The position numbers and the translations under genes are program-made. The notes under the pieces are model-generated. The model had not been told where the DNA came from and searched no databases. It was given only the letters and a program-made list of their open reading frames with translations. Shown here one piece after another: positions 26,099 to 36,189 of a stretch of 64,000 bases of DNA. Each line of letters opens with the position of its first letter. Within the stretch, counting starts at the first letter, position 1. Source of the stretch: Simiduia litorea (GTDB lineage Bacteria > Pseudomonadota > Gammaproteobacteria > Pseudomonadales > Cellvibrionaceae); contig NZ_AP031497.1 of assembly GCF_042853465.1 (NCBI RefSeq), forward strand, positions 2,666,001 through 2,730,000, written 5' to 3'.

Positions 26099-27943
26099 CT
26101 ATTGCTTACTGGCAATCCAGTTATCTACCTCTTCGCTCAACAGCGTTAACGGCACTGAGCCATTAGTAAGCACCACATCGTGAAACTCGCCATAGCTAAA
26201 TTTGTCGCCCAAAGCCTGCATAGCTTTTTCGCGCAGCTCCAGAATTGTCAACATACCAATCTTGTAGGAAACCGCCTGACCCGGCCAAACAATGTAGCGT
26301 CTGACTTCATTTTCGATATCGCCAAAGGTCATCGGTGTGTTAGCTAACATATAGTCTTGCGCTTGCTTCTCGGTCCAGCGCTTGCTATGAATACCGGTAT
26401 CAACCACTAGGCGCGCAGCGCGAAACACTTCGTAACTCAAACGGCCAAAGTCTTGATAGGGGTCACTAAATTCGCCCATATCTTTGCCTAGTTTTTCCGC
26501 ATACAAGGCCCAGCCTTCACCGTAGGCAGAATACCAAGTCAATTTCTGAAACATCGGCACATCTTGCAACTCTTGCGCAATAGTACTCTGGAAATGATGA
26601 CCTGGGGCACCCTCGTGATAAGCCAAAGACTCCATTTGATACACGGGCAATTCACGCATGTGGCTTAAATTTACGTAATAGGCTCCTGGGCGCTTGCCAT
26701 CCAATGAACCGGGCTCGTAAAACGCGCCTGTTGCTGACTCGATGCGATATTCTTCCACCGCACGAACTTCAAGCACCGCCTTTGGCAGAGCGCCAAAAAA
26801 GGACGGCGCCTTGAGCATGATGTTATCGATATAAGTTTTAGCTTCCGATAAATACCGTTGACGGCCGGCATCGTCATCTGAATAGTAAAATTCATCACTC
26901 TCGCGTAGATGTTTAAAAAATGCCTGAAGGTCGCCGGTAAAATTGACCTGCTTCATTATTTCACGCATTTCACCATGGATACGCTCAACCTCATCCAAAC
27001 CCAGCTGATGAATTTGGGCTGCTGTCATGTCATCGCGGGTCGTGTAATTTGCCAGCTGAGCTTCATAGTAAGCTTTGCCACGCGGCAATTTCCAAACACC
27101 ATCTTCGCTGCCGGCCAGCTTTTCATGGTTCTGCATCACCGCAATCAAACGCTGATAGGCGGGCTGCACAGACGACAACAGAGCGCCTTTTGCTCGCGCC
27201 AACAGCGCTGTCTTCGATTCTGCGTCGATATCTAAGGCATTTACCTTGGCTTTAATATCAGCCCATAACGGAGAATCTTTGTCACCGCTGTCGAAAGGCT
27301 GACCAGCAATAATACCTTTACTGGTTTCTATCACCACAGGGTAGGCAAAGCGCGGTGGCAGTACGCCCTTTTTAGCGCGCTCTTCGGCAATATCAATGTG
27401 TACCTGTAAGGTCGGACCAAAGCCTGCCAAACGACTTAAGTAGGCTTCAGCCTGCCCTACATTTTCGACTTTTTGATAGCCGATTAAGAGCGTGCTCATA
27501 TCGGAATGTGGACCAAAAAACTGGGTAAAAACATAACCTTGATCATCAAACTCAGCCTGGGCCAGCGCATTTTCCGCGCTAAACTCTGCAAACTTGAACG
27601 ACACCTGAGCCTGATGAGGCAACCGACTCACATCGAATAAGCGACGCATGTCCTGCAAGCGCGCTTTGGCGATTGCAACAGACTCAATCCTAAAGGCTTC
27701 ACTGGGGTTGTTCCACTGGCCGTAGGCGACTAAATCATCGGTCATGCCCAGATACGTTTTATATTCAGGATAGCGCTGTAGGTCCTCTTCAAAATTCGTT
27801 TGAAACCAAGCATTCAAACGCGCCGCCTCGGCTGCTGGAACTTCGGTGCCGGCGATCTTAGGCACACGTGATTCAGGTGCCGCACACGCCCACAACAGCG
27901 ATGCCAAAACCCAATAAATAACCCAACTCACTCGCTGAGGCAT
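26099..27943 (-). CDS. DUF885-family lipoprotein (putative metallopeptidase)
   Basis: The 614-residue product starts at ATG 27943 (M-P-Q-R-V), with GGAG six bases upstream. A lipoprotein signal ends L-L-W-A-C. DUF885 family hallmarks are the M1-type zinc signature variant Y-H-E-G-A-P-G-H-H-F, G-E-G-W-A-L-Y-A-E-K-L and R-R-Y-I-V-W-P-G-Q-A-V-S-Y-K-I-G. Members are exported, probably zinc-dependent, carboxypeptidase-like enzymes. Substrate is unknown. It is monocistronic and convergent with the HU-like gene. Confidence 0.88.
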   Translation of the reverse strand: MPQRVSWVIYWVLASLLWACAAPESRVPKIAGTEVPAAEAARLNAWFQTNFEEDLQRYPEYKTYLGMTDDLVAYGQWNNPSEAFRIESVAIAKARLQDMRRLFDVSRLPHQAQVSFKFAEFSAENALAQAEFDDQGYVFTQFFGPHSDMSTLLIGYQKVENVGQAEAYLSRLAGFGPTLQVHIDIAEERAKKGVLPPRFAYPVVIETSKGIIAGQPFDSGDKDSPLWADIKAKVNALDIDAESKTALLARAKGALLSSVQPAYQRLIAVMQNHEKLAGSEDGVWKLPRGKAYYEAQLANYTTRDDMTAAQIHQLGLDEVERIHGEMREIMKQVNFTGDLQAFFKHLRESDEFYYSDDDAGRQRYLSEAKTYIDNIMLKAPSFFGALPKAVLEVRAVEEYRIESATGAFYEPGSLDGKRPGAYYVNLSHMRELPVYQMESLAYHEGAPGHHFQSTIAQELQDVPMFQKLTWYSAYGEGWALYAEKLGKDMGEFSDPYQDFGRLSYEVFRAARLVVDTGIHSKRWTEKQAQDYMLANTPMTFGDIENEVRRYIVWPGQAVSYKIGMLTILELREKAMQALGDKFSYGEFHDVVLTNGSVPLTLLSEEVDNWIASKQ

Positions 27944-28073
27944 GAAAATCTCCATGAATAATTAATTAGTAAAGCCTTAAGCATAGTAGCTTAGGCCATA
28001 GACCAGACGAGAGAGTAGCAACAGCCATCACTAACTTGAGGTAGAGCGACAAGTTTTTTGGTCGATCTGAGTA

Positions 28074-28808
28074 TTAACGAGCCGTCTTCGACAGAGATAA
28101 CACGCTCCGGAGATGGATCAACATGGTCTCTGCAGCAAGATCGCCATCGCCAGAGCAGATAGCCTCAGTCAACTTAACGTGTTCTGCGTAGCTTTCATCC
28201 ACCTTGCATTGGCCCTCTAGCACCTCTCTGCGAAAATAGAGGCCATAACTGTACAGTTCTTGCGCATAGCGGCCTAGAATTGGATTACCGGCAATGTCGG
28301 CAATCTTTTCGTGAAAGTACTTATCAGCCAGCTGAAAATGTATCTTTTCATCGAGTAACTTGGCTTGTTGATCCAATAATTTAGTCAGCGAATCCCTGCC
28401 CCTTTTGTCAATTCTGTTTGCCGCCAAACGAGCAATATTGGTTTCAACCACCATACGGCTCTCAAAAACGGACTCAATGGTATAGTTGCAAATATCTAGC
28501 GTGCTTAGCTCGGGCATCAATTGGGCGCAAAGTTGCAATTGTGCTTCAGTGCGCAACACTCGGGTCTTGGCTCCTTGCGAGACACTGAGCAAGCCCCAGC
28601 TAGACAAAACTGACAGCGCACCGCGCACTGTCTCTCTGCTGACGGCAAACATCCCTGAAAGCTCGCGCTCAGCTGGTAACGAATCACCATCCCGAAGCTG
28701 GCCTTGATAAATCATCTCCAATAACTTTTGCACCAAATGATCGCGCTTGGTGCGTTTTTGCAGTGGTGCCAAACCGTCTGCATGTGTATTAAAGAGTACC
28801 TGTGTCAT
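28074..28808 (-). CDS. FadR/GntR-family transcriptional regulator
   Basis: The 244-residue protein has an N-terminal winged helix (about 20-90: G-D-S-L-P-A-E-R-E-L, V-S-R-E-T-V-R-G-A-L). A C-terminal all-helical FCD ligand-binding domain (about 100-235) has metal-type His residues in Y-F-H-E-K-I and A-E-H-V-K-L-T-E-A-I. FCD members usually sense carboxylic acids. It is the third gene in line after the M1 peptidase and DUF6702 genes on the same strand, with a 58-base gap. The target is unknown. Confidence 0.88.
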   Translation of the reverse strand: MTQVLFNTHADGLAPLQKRTKRDHLVQKLLEMIYQGQLRDGDSLPAERELSGMFAVSRETVRGALSVLSSWGLLSVSQGAKTRVLRTEAQLQLCAQLMPELSTLDICNYTIESVFESRMVVETNIARLAANRIDKRGRDSLTKLLDQQAKLLDEKIHFQLADKYFHEKIADIAGNPILGRYAQELYSYGLYFRREVLEGQCKVDESYAEHVKLTEAICSGDGDLAAETMLIHLRSVLSLSKTAR

Positions 28809-28866
28809 GTCGGCCGAGTAGATTCAATAAAGCATTAGCCTATCAAACCTTAGCCTCGACCGGTAA

Positions 28867-29352
28867 CTATAAAAACAAGGATTGCCAACCATCGCCAGCG
28901 CTAAAGCTCAAGGATCGAACTGGACCCAACCCCTCCACATTCACCTGATTGATTTGTTCCGGCCAATGATCTTGCAAGGCATCGAAACTAAACCATAACG
29001 CCACTGGATTAGACGGCAAGGGCAGCTCTTGATAAACCCAAATGAACTTGCCCTCAACCTCTTGGCCGACAAACTGAAGGCCTAAGGCATTAGGGCCATC
29101 AAGCCCCATTGAAAAGTGGGCAGCAGCGTAACGTGAAAACTGTTGCTGAGCCGCTTGATCGTCGATTAAGTTTACTTGCCGACCCAATAACGAGCTCAAT
29201 ACATGCTCAGCATCATGCACATAATATCGCTGCATAACTTCTATATTTCCAGTACGCTCATTAAACAAAACCGTGGCAATGGCGGTTTTCATCTGATGCG
29301 CCTGTGCGCCGTAGGCACAAATACAAACAACCACCCCAATTAACCAGCGCAT
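28867..29352 (-). CDS. DUF6702-like periplasmic protein
   Basis: The 161-residue protein has a signal peptide ending Y-G-A-Q-A and a mature start H-Q-M-K-T-A. ATG 29352 was chosen over GTG 29358 because AGGGG lies five bases before it and overlaps the end of the M1 gene. The sequence Q-R-Y-Y-V-H-D-A-E-H and the size resemble DUF6702 proteins, which are found beside M1-family peptidases. Function is unknown. It is probably co-expressed with the peptidase. Confidence 0.75.
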   Translation of the reverse strand: MRWLIGVVVCICAYGAQAHQMKTAIATVLFNERTGNIEVMQRYYVHDAEHVLSSLLGRQVNLIDDQAAQQQFSRYAAAHFSMGLDGPNALGLQFVGQEVEGKFIWVYQELPLPSNPVALWFSFDALQDHWPEQINQVNVEGLGPVRSLSFSAGDGWQSLFL

Positions 29353-29360
29353 AGTCACCC

Positions 29361-31805
29361 CTACTTTTTCTTGAACGACGGCTTGGGAGCGACTACTTCC
29401 GTTTTACTATCATGCATAATGTCGCGATAAACCGGATCGGTTTTTTCTTCATCTTTATAAGCTTCAATGCGCGATGGAATAATCCGACGTGGATAATGAT
29501 TGTTTTCCATATCCACATCAGCGGTTTCCCAATGTGGATCTACCGTGACACTTGCCAACACTTTTTCTGTAATAATCAGCTTGGACACGGCCTTGGGCGA
29601 TCGACGCCAAACCTCGGCAGGAATGTAGCGATCCTCAACATCGCCATCCTCAAAGGTTAATCGCAGCAGAATAGGCATAACTAACCCACCTATATTGCTG
29701 AAATCGAACACATAATATTGCTTATCCTCTTTGACGGCGCGCGCCAGTGTTTCACGCTCCCAAGGCTCTAAATCCGCCAACAACTGTTGGTATTCATTGC
29801 GTTCTTTATTCGTCACCGTAAAGCGGTCGTGCTGATCATAATAATCCCGTAGATCTTTATTTTTCTCCAACCACGTTTCAGTAGCCGCTGCTTGATTGCG
29901 CATGACGAATAGCGAACTTGGTTTATCCTTTTCCTCTTGGCGACGCCGATCAAAATCAATATCTGGGTTCTTGGTATCGAGCCTTAGCCGATAGATTTTG
30001 TCTAAACTAATATCGACATGATCCGTTGAATAAAACCAGCCTCGCCAAAACCAATCGAGATCGACGCCAGAAGCCTCTTCCATGGTTCTAAAAAAATCCG
30101 CCGGTGTTGGCCGCTTATACTGCCAACGTGTTGCATACTCTTTAAAGGCAAAGTCAAACAATTCACGCCCTAAAATGACCTCGCGCAAAATATTTAACGC
30201 CGCCGCCGGCTTAGTGTAACCATTCGGACCTAGGCGTAAAACACTGTCTGACTGGGTCATAATAGGCACTTGAATATCTGACTTCATGTAGTCAACCACA
30301 TCGCGAGGCTCTACGCCCCAAGGCATCAGCGGATCCCACTCGCGACCAGCAACACCATCCAAGAAACTATTCAACCCTTCATCCATCCAGGTCCATTGAC
30401 GCTCATCAGAGTTCACTAACATTGGAAAATATATATGACCGACTTCATGGATAACAACGCCGATGAGAAAACGCTTTTCCGCCTGCGTCCAAGTGCGCGT
30501 ACCGTCTTCATGCAAGGTGGTGCGCGGCCCATTAAACGTGATCATGGGATACTCCATGCCACCAACTGGGCCGTTAACACTTTGCGCAACGGGGTAGGGG
30601 TAATCAAATGAAAAGCGAGAGTAAACGGCTAAGGTATGCGCAATAGCTTCAGTAGAATACATTTTCCACAAGTCACCGCCTTCTTTTGGATAAAAAGACA
30701 TTGCCATTACCGTGGGCATTACCTTACCGCCCTGCTGCACACCCTTCGCATCCCAAATAAATTTGCGCGAAGAGGCCCAAGCAAAATCCCTTACTTTATC
30801 GGCCTTAAAGTGCCAGGTTTTTGTATTTTTAGTACCGGCCTTTTCATTTTCCAATGCCTCTGCTTCGGTAACTACAAACACAGGGCGACTCGCATTTTGT
30901 GCCTGTTTCAACCGAGCCATTTGTTGCTTCGTCAACACGTCTTTTACATTCTGTAAGGCGCCCGTGGCGGAAACGATGTGGTCCGCCGGCACAGTCAACT
31001 TAACATCATAGTTGCCAAACTCTAAGGTGAACTCTCCTCGACCCAAGAACTCCTTATTAGTCCACGCCTCATAATCGGTATAGGCATGCAAACGAGGAAA
31101 CCACTGGGCGAGTAAAAAAATGTCATTGCCGCCGGGGCGTGCATCATCCGGAAAGTGTTCGTAGCCTGCGCGAGCAGATACCGCATCCTCTTCAACTATG
31201 TTGAAAAAATACTTCATACTAAAAACAACACGCTGGCCGGGTCTAAGCGGCTCGGTCAAATCAACACGCAAGTTGGTGCCAACAAGTGTCATCTTAAGGG
31301 GGCTGCCCTTTTGATCCTTCAAATCCGAGATATTGAAACCGACCTCGTGATCATCCAGCCAATGCTGCCGGCGCAATTCATCGAGCGTTATTCCTGCCGG
31401 AGCCTCTTCGCTGGCGCTGCGAGTACCTGGACCGCGATTACCGATACCACCAAAGGTAAGGGTTGTTTCCGACATGGAATCACGACGAAATCTATTTTGC
31501 TCTAGCTGTAACCAAAGATATTTCAAGGTGTGCGGGGAATTGTTGTGATAGGTGATGGTCTGCTTTACCTGCAATTGACGCCGGTCTTCGTCAAGCTGAG
31601 CATCAATTTTATAGTCTACCTGCTGCTGCCAATAGCTTTCACCCGGCTCGCCGGCTGCGCTGCGATAAACATTTGGCGTCGGTAGTGATTCATCAAGCTG
31701 GCGAAACTTGTCTTCGAAATCGCCTTTGGTCTGAGAGATTGCTGCAAATGCAGCTGTGCAAAAAACAGACAACAATAAGATGCCGCACGCCGTCAATAAG
31801 CGCAT
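29361..31805 (-). CDS. Exported M1-family metallopeptidase
   Basis: The 814-residue zinc aminopeptidase-like enzyme has an N-terminal signal peptide to A-A-F-A. Start ATG 31805 has GGGG six bases upstream. An N-terminal beta domain is followed by the gluzincin active site H-E-V-G-H, with the third ligand Glu in W-M-D-E-G-L-N-S-F-L and the exopeptidase motif G-G-M-E-Y. The C-terminal 250 residues are a beta domain with a Lys-rich end. It heads a likely operon with DUF6702 and the GntR regulator. It probably degrades peptides in the periplasm. Confidence 0.9.
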   Translation of the reverse strand: MRLLTACGILLLSVFCTAAFAAISQTKGDFEDKFRQLDESLPTPNVYRSAAGEPGESYWQQQVDYKIDAQLDEDRRQLQVKQTITYHNNSPHTLKYLWLQLEQNRFRRDSMSETTLTFGGIGNRGPGTRSASEEAPAGITLDELRRQHWLDDHEVGFNISDLKDQKGSPLKMTLVGTNLRVDLTEPLRPGQRVVFSMKYFFNIVEEDAVSARAGYEHFPDDARPGGNDIFLLAQWFPRLHAYTDYEAWTNKEFLGRGEFTLEFGNYDVKLTVPADHIVSATGALQNVKDVLTKQQMARLKQAQNASRPVFVVTEAEALENEKAGTKNTKTWHFKADKVRDFAWASSRKFIWDAKGVQQGGKVMPTVMAMSFYPKEGGDLWKMYSTEAIAHTLAVYSRFSFDYPYPVAQSVNGPVGGMEYPMITFNGPRTTLHEDGTRTWTQAEKRFLIGVVIHEVGHIYFPMLVNSDERQWTWMDEGLNSFLDGVAGREWDPLMPWGVEPRDVVDYMKSDIQVPIMTQSDSVLRLGPNGYTKPAAALNILREVILGRELFDFAFKEYATRWQYKRPTPADFFRTMEEASGVDLDWFWRGWFYSTDHVDISLDKIYRLRLDTKNPDIDFDRRRQEEKDKPSSLFVMRNQAAATETWLEKNKDLRDYYDQHDRFTVTNKERNEYQQLLADLEPWERETLARAVKEDKQYYVFDFSNIGGLVMPILLRLTFEDGDVEDRYIPAEVWRRSPKAVSKLIITEKVLASVTVDPHWETADVDMENNHYPRRIIPSRIEAYKDEEKTDPVYRDIMHDSKTEVVAPKPSFKKK

Positions 31806-31922
31806 ATAAAGCCCCAACAGTTTTAGAATTCAACAAGGTGCTTTAAACGAATAGGAAAGAGATGACCGCAAAGATAATCTGGGTCAATGGTATACGCAAT
31901 AAGTAGGGGATATCAGAAATTA

Positions 31923-32037
<115 letters not shown>

Positions 32038-32525
32038 ATAACAAGCGGCGCATTATGGAGAAGTTGGCTACTGTTTGCAAGGCACTAAAAACCAACGCCC
32101 CTAGCCCGCCTCTCTCGTCCTTAACGGCTAAGACTTTCATTCTTTTCCTCGCGCTAGCAACAGATCCAGATTACGGCACACCTGCGAAACTGCACAAAAA
32201 ACAACCAACACTTATTCGCATTTGCCATGAGCGTGGGTAAAAAACTATCACTACGACCTAGCCCATCGGTTAAAACGATGTACCCAAACGCCCCTCCCAA
32301 ACCCGGTACACTCGCACCATGTTGAAAGTAACAGTCGCTGTGCAACCTGTCGAATAATCGCCTTTTTCTCATATATAAAAGATTCTCACGCCAACTTTAA
32401 CCTTACCTCGCAAGGCGCCTTGGTTTTGCTTCACGGGTGAGGTAAAAGTCTTGGCAGAGTGCCTTTTACAATATGTGCTGGGCACCCATGGATATTTCCA
32501 CGTAAATCAGGATGAGGTTTTTAAC
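32038..32525. other. Intergenic region between SRP RNA and orphan nuclease-fold gene
   Basis: The stretch is 488 bases. The SRP RNA promoter should lie in the first part. A CATCG/CGATG hairpin lies near 32262-32278. No convincing gene was found; minus-strand frame 32154-32372 has no recognisable content. Confidence 0.45.
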
Positions 32526-33473
32526 GTGCCAATTTTTTTCTATCAATCCCTTAATTCCAACTCTAGCAGCCAGCATGGCATAAGCGCCTCTAAGGCCCAG
32601 CGCTTCACGCGGGATACCCACGACGCGCAAGCAGCCTCTAGCGAAGCATGGAAACTATCCATGCCCACCGCACCAGGCGCATCGCCCGAAGTACCCGTGC
32701 ACGGCCCTGCACAACTCGTGAAATCAGCCGCGCAAGGCTATATGGGTAAAGGCCAACACAGCGATCATCAATTTCTCGCCATGGTGGAAGGAAAAGCCCG
32801 GGATACCCATCAACATTTAGTCCGGCAATTTGGTAGAAGCTGCGATATTTTGGTGTACGGTGAACTAGACGGTAATAACGCCGAATGGAGCTCTATGCAA
32901 TCGCACGCAGGTAACTTGGTCATCGCCAGCTCAACCGGCAAAGCCTGTAACAGCTTTAGCGTTCACGCCAGCAATACCAGTAACCACGAATTTTTGGGCT
33001 CAGGCATGGGCTGGATTGCGATAAAAAGCGGTAACGTAAACGCCGTCTTCGTTCACGTCCCCAATGCCATTGCCAAATCAGAAGACGCAGCCGTTAGCTT
33101 TTATCAAACCATTAATCGCGAGCTGGTGGCTAAAGGTAAGGGGGCAATCGATATTGTTATGGGCGACACCAACCAGTCTAGCCCCGAATTTACCCCAAGG
33201 GTTTTGTCGCGCGCCTTAGGGGCGGTTTGTCGCAATGCGACCAAGGCCACCGACCTTACGCCCGTGGATAGCCATAACAGAAGTTTCAAAGGTACCAACA
33301 GCAATGCGACGAAAATGTACGACGTTGCGGTATACAACAGCGCTAGCGTCAGCATAGGTAAAGAAGCCTATCTGTCGCAAAGCACCGCCGTCTCGAGCAA
33401 TAACAAAAATCTAGCGGCTGCGGTCACTGACCACATGGGTATCGCCATCGAGGTCACAAAAACCGCCTCATAA
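32526..33473 (+). CDS. Orphan endonuclease/exonuclease/phosphatase-like protein
   Basis: The 315-residue product starts at GTG 32526, which has GAGG about nine bases upstream; TTG 32451 also has a GAGG and would add 25 residues. No signal peptide is visible. The first 110 residues are Ser/His/Ala-rich and unlike known domains. The rest shows weak EEP-fold landmarks: an acidic G-E-L-D-G-N strand, V-M-G-D-T-N (cf. G-D-F-N) and a C-terminal T-D-H-M-G-I (cf. S-D-H). These would supply the Glu, Asp-Asn and Asp-His metal/catalytic residues. It could be a nuclease, phosphatase or secreted effector. No partner or immunity gene is adjacent. Confidence 0.55.
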   Translation: MPIFFYQSLNSNSSSQHGISASKAQRFTRDTHDAQAASSEAWKLSMPTAPGASPEVPVHGPAQLVKSAAQGYMGKGQHSDHQFLAMVEGKARDTHQHLVRQFGRSCDILVYGELDGNNAEWSSMQSHAGNLVIASSTGKACNSFSVHASNTSNHEFLGSGMGWIAIKSGNVNAVFVHVPNAIAKSEDAAVSFYQTINRELVAKGKGAIDIVMGDTNQSSPEFTPRVLSRALGAVCRNATKATDLTPVDSHNRSFKGTNSNATKMYDVAVYNSASVSIGKEAYLSQSTAVSSNNKNLAAAVTDHMGIAIEVTKTAS

Positions 33474-33511
33474 GAAAACGCCCAGTTGTGTTAACAACTG
33501 GGCGTTTTCTT
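33472..33511. terminator. Perfect intrinsic terminator after the orphan EEP gene
   Basis: A perfect 18-bp stem (33472-33489 and 33494-33511) has a GTTA loop and begins inside the stop codon. The central sequence is CGCCCAG/CTGGGCG, with A-rich and T-rich flanks. It can act on both strands between convergent genes. Confidence 0.9.
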
Positions 33512-33568
33512 CCAAACACTGTTGGTAGTACCTAGCGTTAGATATGCTCAGCGCGCCACCCCAAAGCC

Positions 33569-34207
33569 CTAGGCCTGCCGTAGCTGATAATAAACATAGG
33601 CGTGCAACACCAAGCTGACCTCTTCACTCAATGCCTCAAACGCTAACCCGTAGCTGCAAACATCCGTCTCGAGGCTTTCATTGATGACCACCTTAATTTC
33701 ACAGGGCAGCTGGATAATACGCCGTAAACCTGCTGCATCAACCTTAGTGACCATCACGAAACGATCACCGGCAACGCCTAAGGGTTTTGGCGACTCAATC
33801 CTACAACCAGAGGTACTCAGGTCAACAATCGTTGCCGAAAGGCTCGCCCCAGCTATTTTTATGGTTGAAATCAAATCGGTTGACACCCTAACGGCTTTAC
33901 GGATTTCACCAGTGGCAACCGAAGAAGGGTAAGATAAGTAAAGCTGCGGGAAAGGTGACACTGTCACATGGGTTGTTTGGGCACTGAACGCCACCGCTGA
34001 GTTAGCTTCGCTGGAAAATAGGCGGATATTCAACTGCTCGCCTAGCTTCACAGGCCTTGAGCCACCATTTATCTGCGGCGTCGTCACCACAATGCCCTTG
34101 TTCTTTAAATAGCCAACTAATAATGAGCGCTCCCGAACATCAGGCGTGTGGTGAAACTGGAGCTGCAAAGGTATACCGGGTAATAATTTAAGCCCTTCAA
34201 ATTTCAT
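33569..34207 (-). CDS. PilZ-domain protein (cyclic-di-GMP binding, YcgR-like architecture)
   Basis: The 212-residue protein starts at ATG 34207, with AGG five bases upstream. The N-terminal half (about 10-105) is a YcgR-N-like beta domain (L-Q-F-H-H-T, L-V-G-Y-L-K). The C-terminal PilZ domain has the cyclic-di-GMP motif R-K-A-V-R-V near residue 108 and D-L-S-T-S-G-C-R about 22 residues later. It is probably a flagellar-brake or surface-behaviour effector. The gene stands alone between two terminator or promoter regions. Confidence 0.88.
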   Translation of the reverse strand: MKFEGLKLLPGIPLQLQFHHTPDVRERSLLVGYLKNKGIVVTTPQINGGSRPVKLGEQLNIRLFSSEANSAVAFSAQTTHVTVSPFPQLYLSYPSSVATGEIRKAVRVSTDLISTIKIAGASLSATIVDLSTSGCRIESPKPLGVAGDRFVMVTKVDAAGLRRIIQLPCEIKVVINESLETDVCSYGLAFEALSEEVSLVLHAYVYYQLRQA

Positions 34208-34406
34208 AACCACCTGCAGTTTCCTTCAAGCTTTTTATAGGTCAGCCACAAGTCTAGTCGAGATAGGTCATCTTACACGCTGTTTTCAACCACTAGCTTT
34301 CAGCGCTCAAAGAACCTACGGATTGCCGCGGTTATAGTTCGAAACTATTGCACAAAGACAAAACAACGCGTTCAATTCAAAATCCGTAACCGGTAAAACC
34401 GAGATA

Positions 34407-35315
34407 ATGATGAATCGACTAAAACACGTTATCGGCCTGCTTGCGCTTATTTTAAGCTTAACCACATTCGCAACCGATCTTCAGAAACAAGAAGTCGTCA
34501 TGGATGATGGCCACAGGTTAATGCTCTATAGCAAAGCCGCCGAACAACCCTGGGCCAGCATTCTGCTTGTGCACGGCCGAACGTGGAGTGCTCTACCCGA
34601 CTTTGATCTAGTCACCGAACAGGAAGATCTCTCGATGATGAATGCGCTTGCGGCCAAAGGCTTGGCTGTGTACGCCATAGATCTACGTGGCTACGGTAAA
34701 TCAAAGCGCGACAGTAGCGGCTGGAACACACCCAATCGCGCCGCCGAGGATGTAGCCATGACACTTGATGTCATTAACGACAAACACCCTAACCTAAGTG
34801 GAGTAACTGTATTCGGCTGGTCTAACGGTTCTCTAGTTGCCATGCTCACAGCACAACTCTACCCAAACAAGGTAGAGCGTTTAGTACTCTACGGCTTCCC
34901 ACTCGATACCGAGGCAGAGGTTGCACGAGAGAAAGCGCCAAAACACCCCCCAAGGCTTGCCACCACCGCAGCGGCTGCCGCTGAAGATTTTATCTTGCCG
35001 GGCACCATCTCAAAAAACGCCATTGCCGCCTATGTACAGGCGGCATTGGAAGCCGATCCCATCCGCACCGACTGGCGCGCGCTTGAGCAGTGGGATCAAC
35101 TGGACGGCGCTAAACTTACCCGCCCAACCCTGCTGTTACAGGCAGAGTCAGACCCCTACATGAATCTAAATGCCGACGCCGAATTGTTCAAAAAAATAGC
35201 CGCTAAAGATAAACAATGGGTGATCCTAGGCAATGCAGACCACGCGGCATTGTTAGAAACGAGCCGTTTTAGGCTCTATCATGCGGTTGTGAGTTTTATG
35301 CAAAGCCCAAACTAA
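34407..35315 (+). CDS. Exported alpha/beta-hydrolase
   Basis: The 302-residue protein has a signal peptide to T-T-F-A. Motifs are an oxyanion H-G-R-T-W near residue 55, the nucleophile elbow G-W-S-N-G-S, Asp in Q-A-E-S-D-P and His in G-N-A-D-H-A. L-R-G-Y-G-K-S is typical of the fold. ATG 34410 is an alternative start one codon later. It is probably a periplasmic esterase or lipase-like enzyme with unknown substrate. It is convergent with the peroxiredoxin gene. Confidence 0.82.
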   Translation: MMNRLKHVIGLLALILSLTTFATDLQKQEVVMDDGHRLMLYSKAAEQPWASILLVHGRTWSALPDFDLVTEQEDLSMMNALAAKGLAVYAIDLRGYGKSKRDSSGWNTPNRAAEDVAMTLDVINDKHPNLSGVTVFGWSNGSLVAMLTAQLYPNKVERLVLYGFPLDTEAEVAREKAPKHPPRLATTAAAAAEDFILPGTISKNAIAAYVQAALEADPIRTDWRALEQWDQLDGAKLTRPTLLLQAESDPYMNLNADAELFKKIAAKDKQWVILGNADHAALLETSRFRLYHAVVSFMQSPN

Positions 35316-35399
35316 TACTCTATCTTAATGCCATCACAGTACGTCGGGAGAATGCTCAAGAATGGCAATTGTCATCTTTGTGCAAACATTGATTAGCAC

Positions 35400-36128
35400 T
35401 CACAGCTTTCGCTGAGAATTTTTAATGTTCCCATCTATCGCATCCAACAACTGTGCAACACTCGGACGCTGCTTATAATCCAGCGATGCGTGGGCCCACT
35501 TCACCTTGCCTTGTGCATCCACTAAGAACGCAGAAGCAACCGCAAACTGGTGATGATCGCGACCCGACCACTGCTCAACGTCAATGCCGTAGCCCTTATA
35601 GGTTTCATAGAGTTCGGGCGTGAGCGACATCACAACGCGAAAATCTTTGTGCGCCACGAGGTCAGGGTCAGACAATACGGGAAAAGGAATTTCGTAGCGA
35701 CTTTGCGCTAAGGCTGCAGCATCAATTTTATCCGCGGAGATTAGCACCGGCAAAACTTTGCGCTGCTTAAACTGGCTATAACTTTCCGTCAACTGGCGAA
35801 TTTGTAAGTTACAATAGGGGCACCAACCACCGCGATAAAAGATAACTAAAAGCGTTTCTGCTCTGGCCAGCAGCTCGCTACTTTGAGCGGGTTCTCCGGT
35901 ATGCGTTTTAAGCACAAAACTTGGCATGATGTCACCAACATTCAAACCATAACCGTCTTCCAGCTTACCCAATTGAGCCTGCGTCGGCGCCGTCATTTTA
36001 GATGCTTCAGGTAGATTCGGCAGCGCCAGTTCATTACCTGAAGCCACAGCGAAACCTGAAATCAGGCACAAAGCTAATGTTAAGCCGGTGCAGGGCTGTA
36101 CAATCTTTTTCAACAGTATATTCATCAT
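35400..36128 (-). CDS. Exported peroxiredoxin-like (AhpC/TSA) protein
   Basis: The 242-residue protein has a signal peptide ending G-F-A-V-A-S-G. The thioredoxin-fold AhpC/TSA domain has the CXXC motif G-G-W-C-P-Y-C and a later resolving segment with no further obvious Cys. P-F-P-V-L-S-D-P-D is the strand found in peroxiredoxins. AAGGA lies seven bases before the start. It probably reduces peroxides or disulfides in the periplasm. It is followed upstream (62 bases) by a DsbA-like gene on the same strand. Confidence 0.85.
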   Translation of the reverse strand: MMNILLKKIVQPCTGLTLALCLISGFAVASGNELALPNLPEASKMTAPTQAQLGKLEDGYGLNVGDIMPSFVLKTHTGEPAQSSELLARAETLLVIFYRGGWCPYCNLQIRQLTESYSQFKQRKVLPVLISADKIDAAALAQSRYEIPFPVLSDPDLVAHKDFRVVMSLTPELYETYKGYGIDVEQWSGRDHHQFAVASAFLVDAQGKVKWAHASLDYKQRPSVAQLLDAIDGNIKNSQRKL

Positions 36129-36189
36129 TTAAACATCCTTACGTTAATTGAATGTGTTTTCTTCGTTAAGTCACAAATACAGCAAACTA

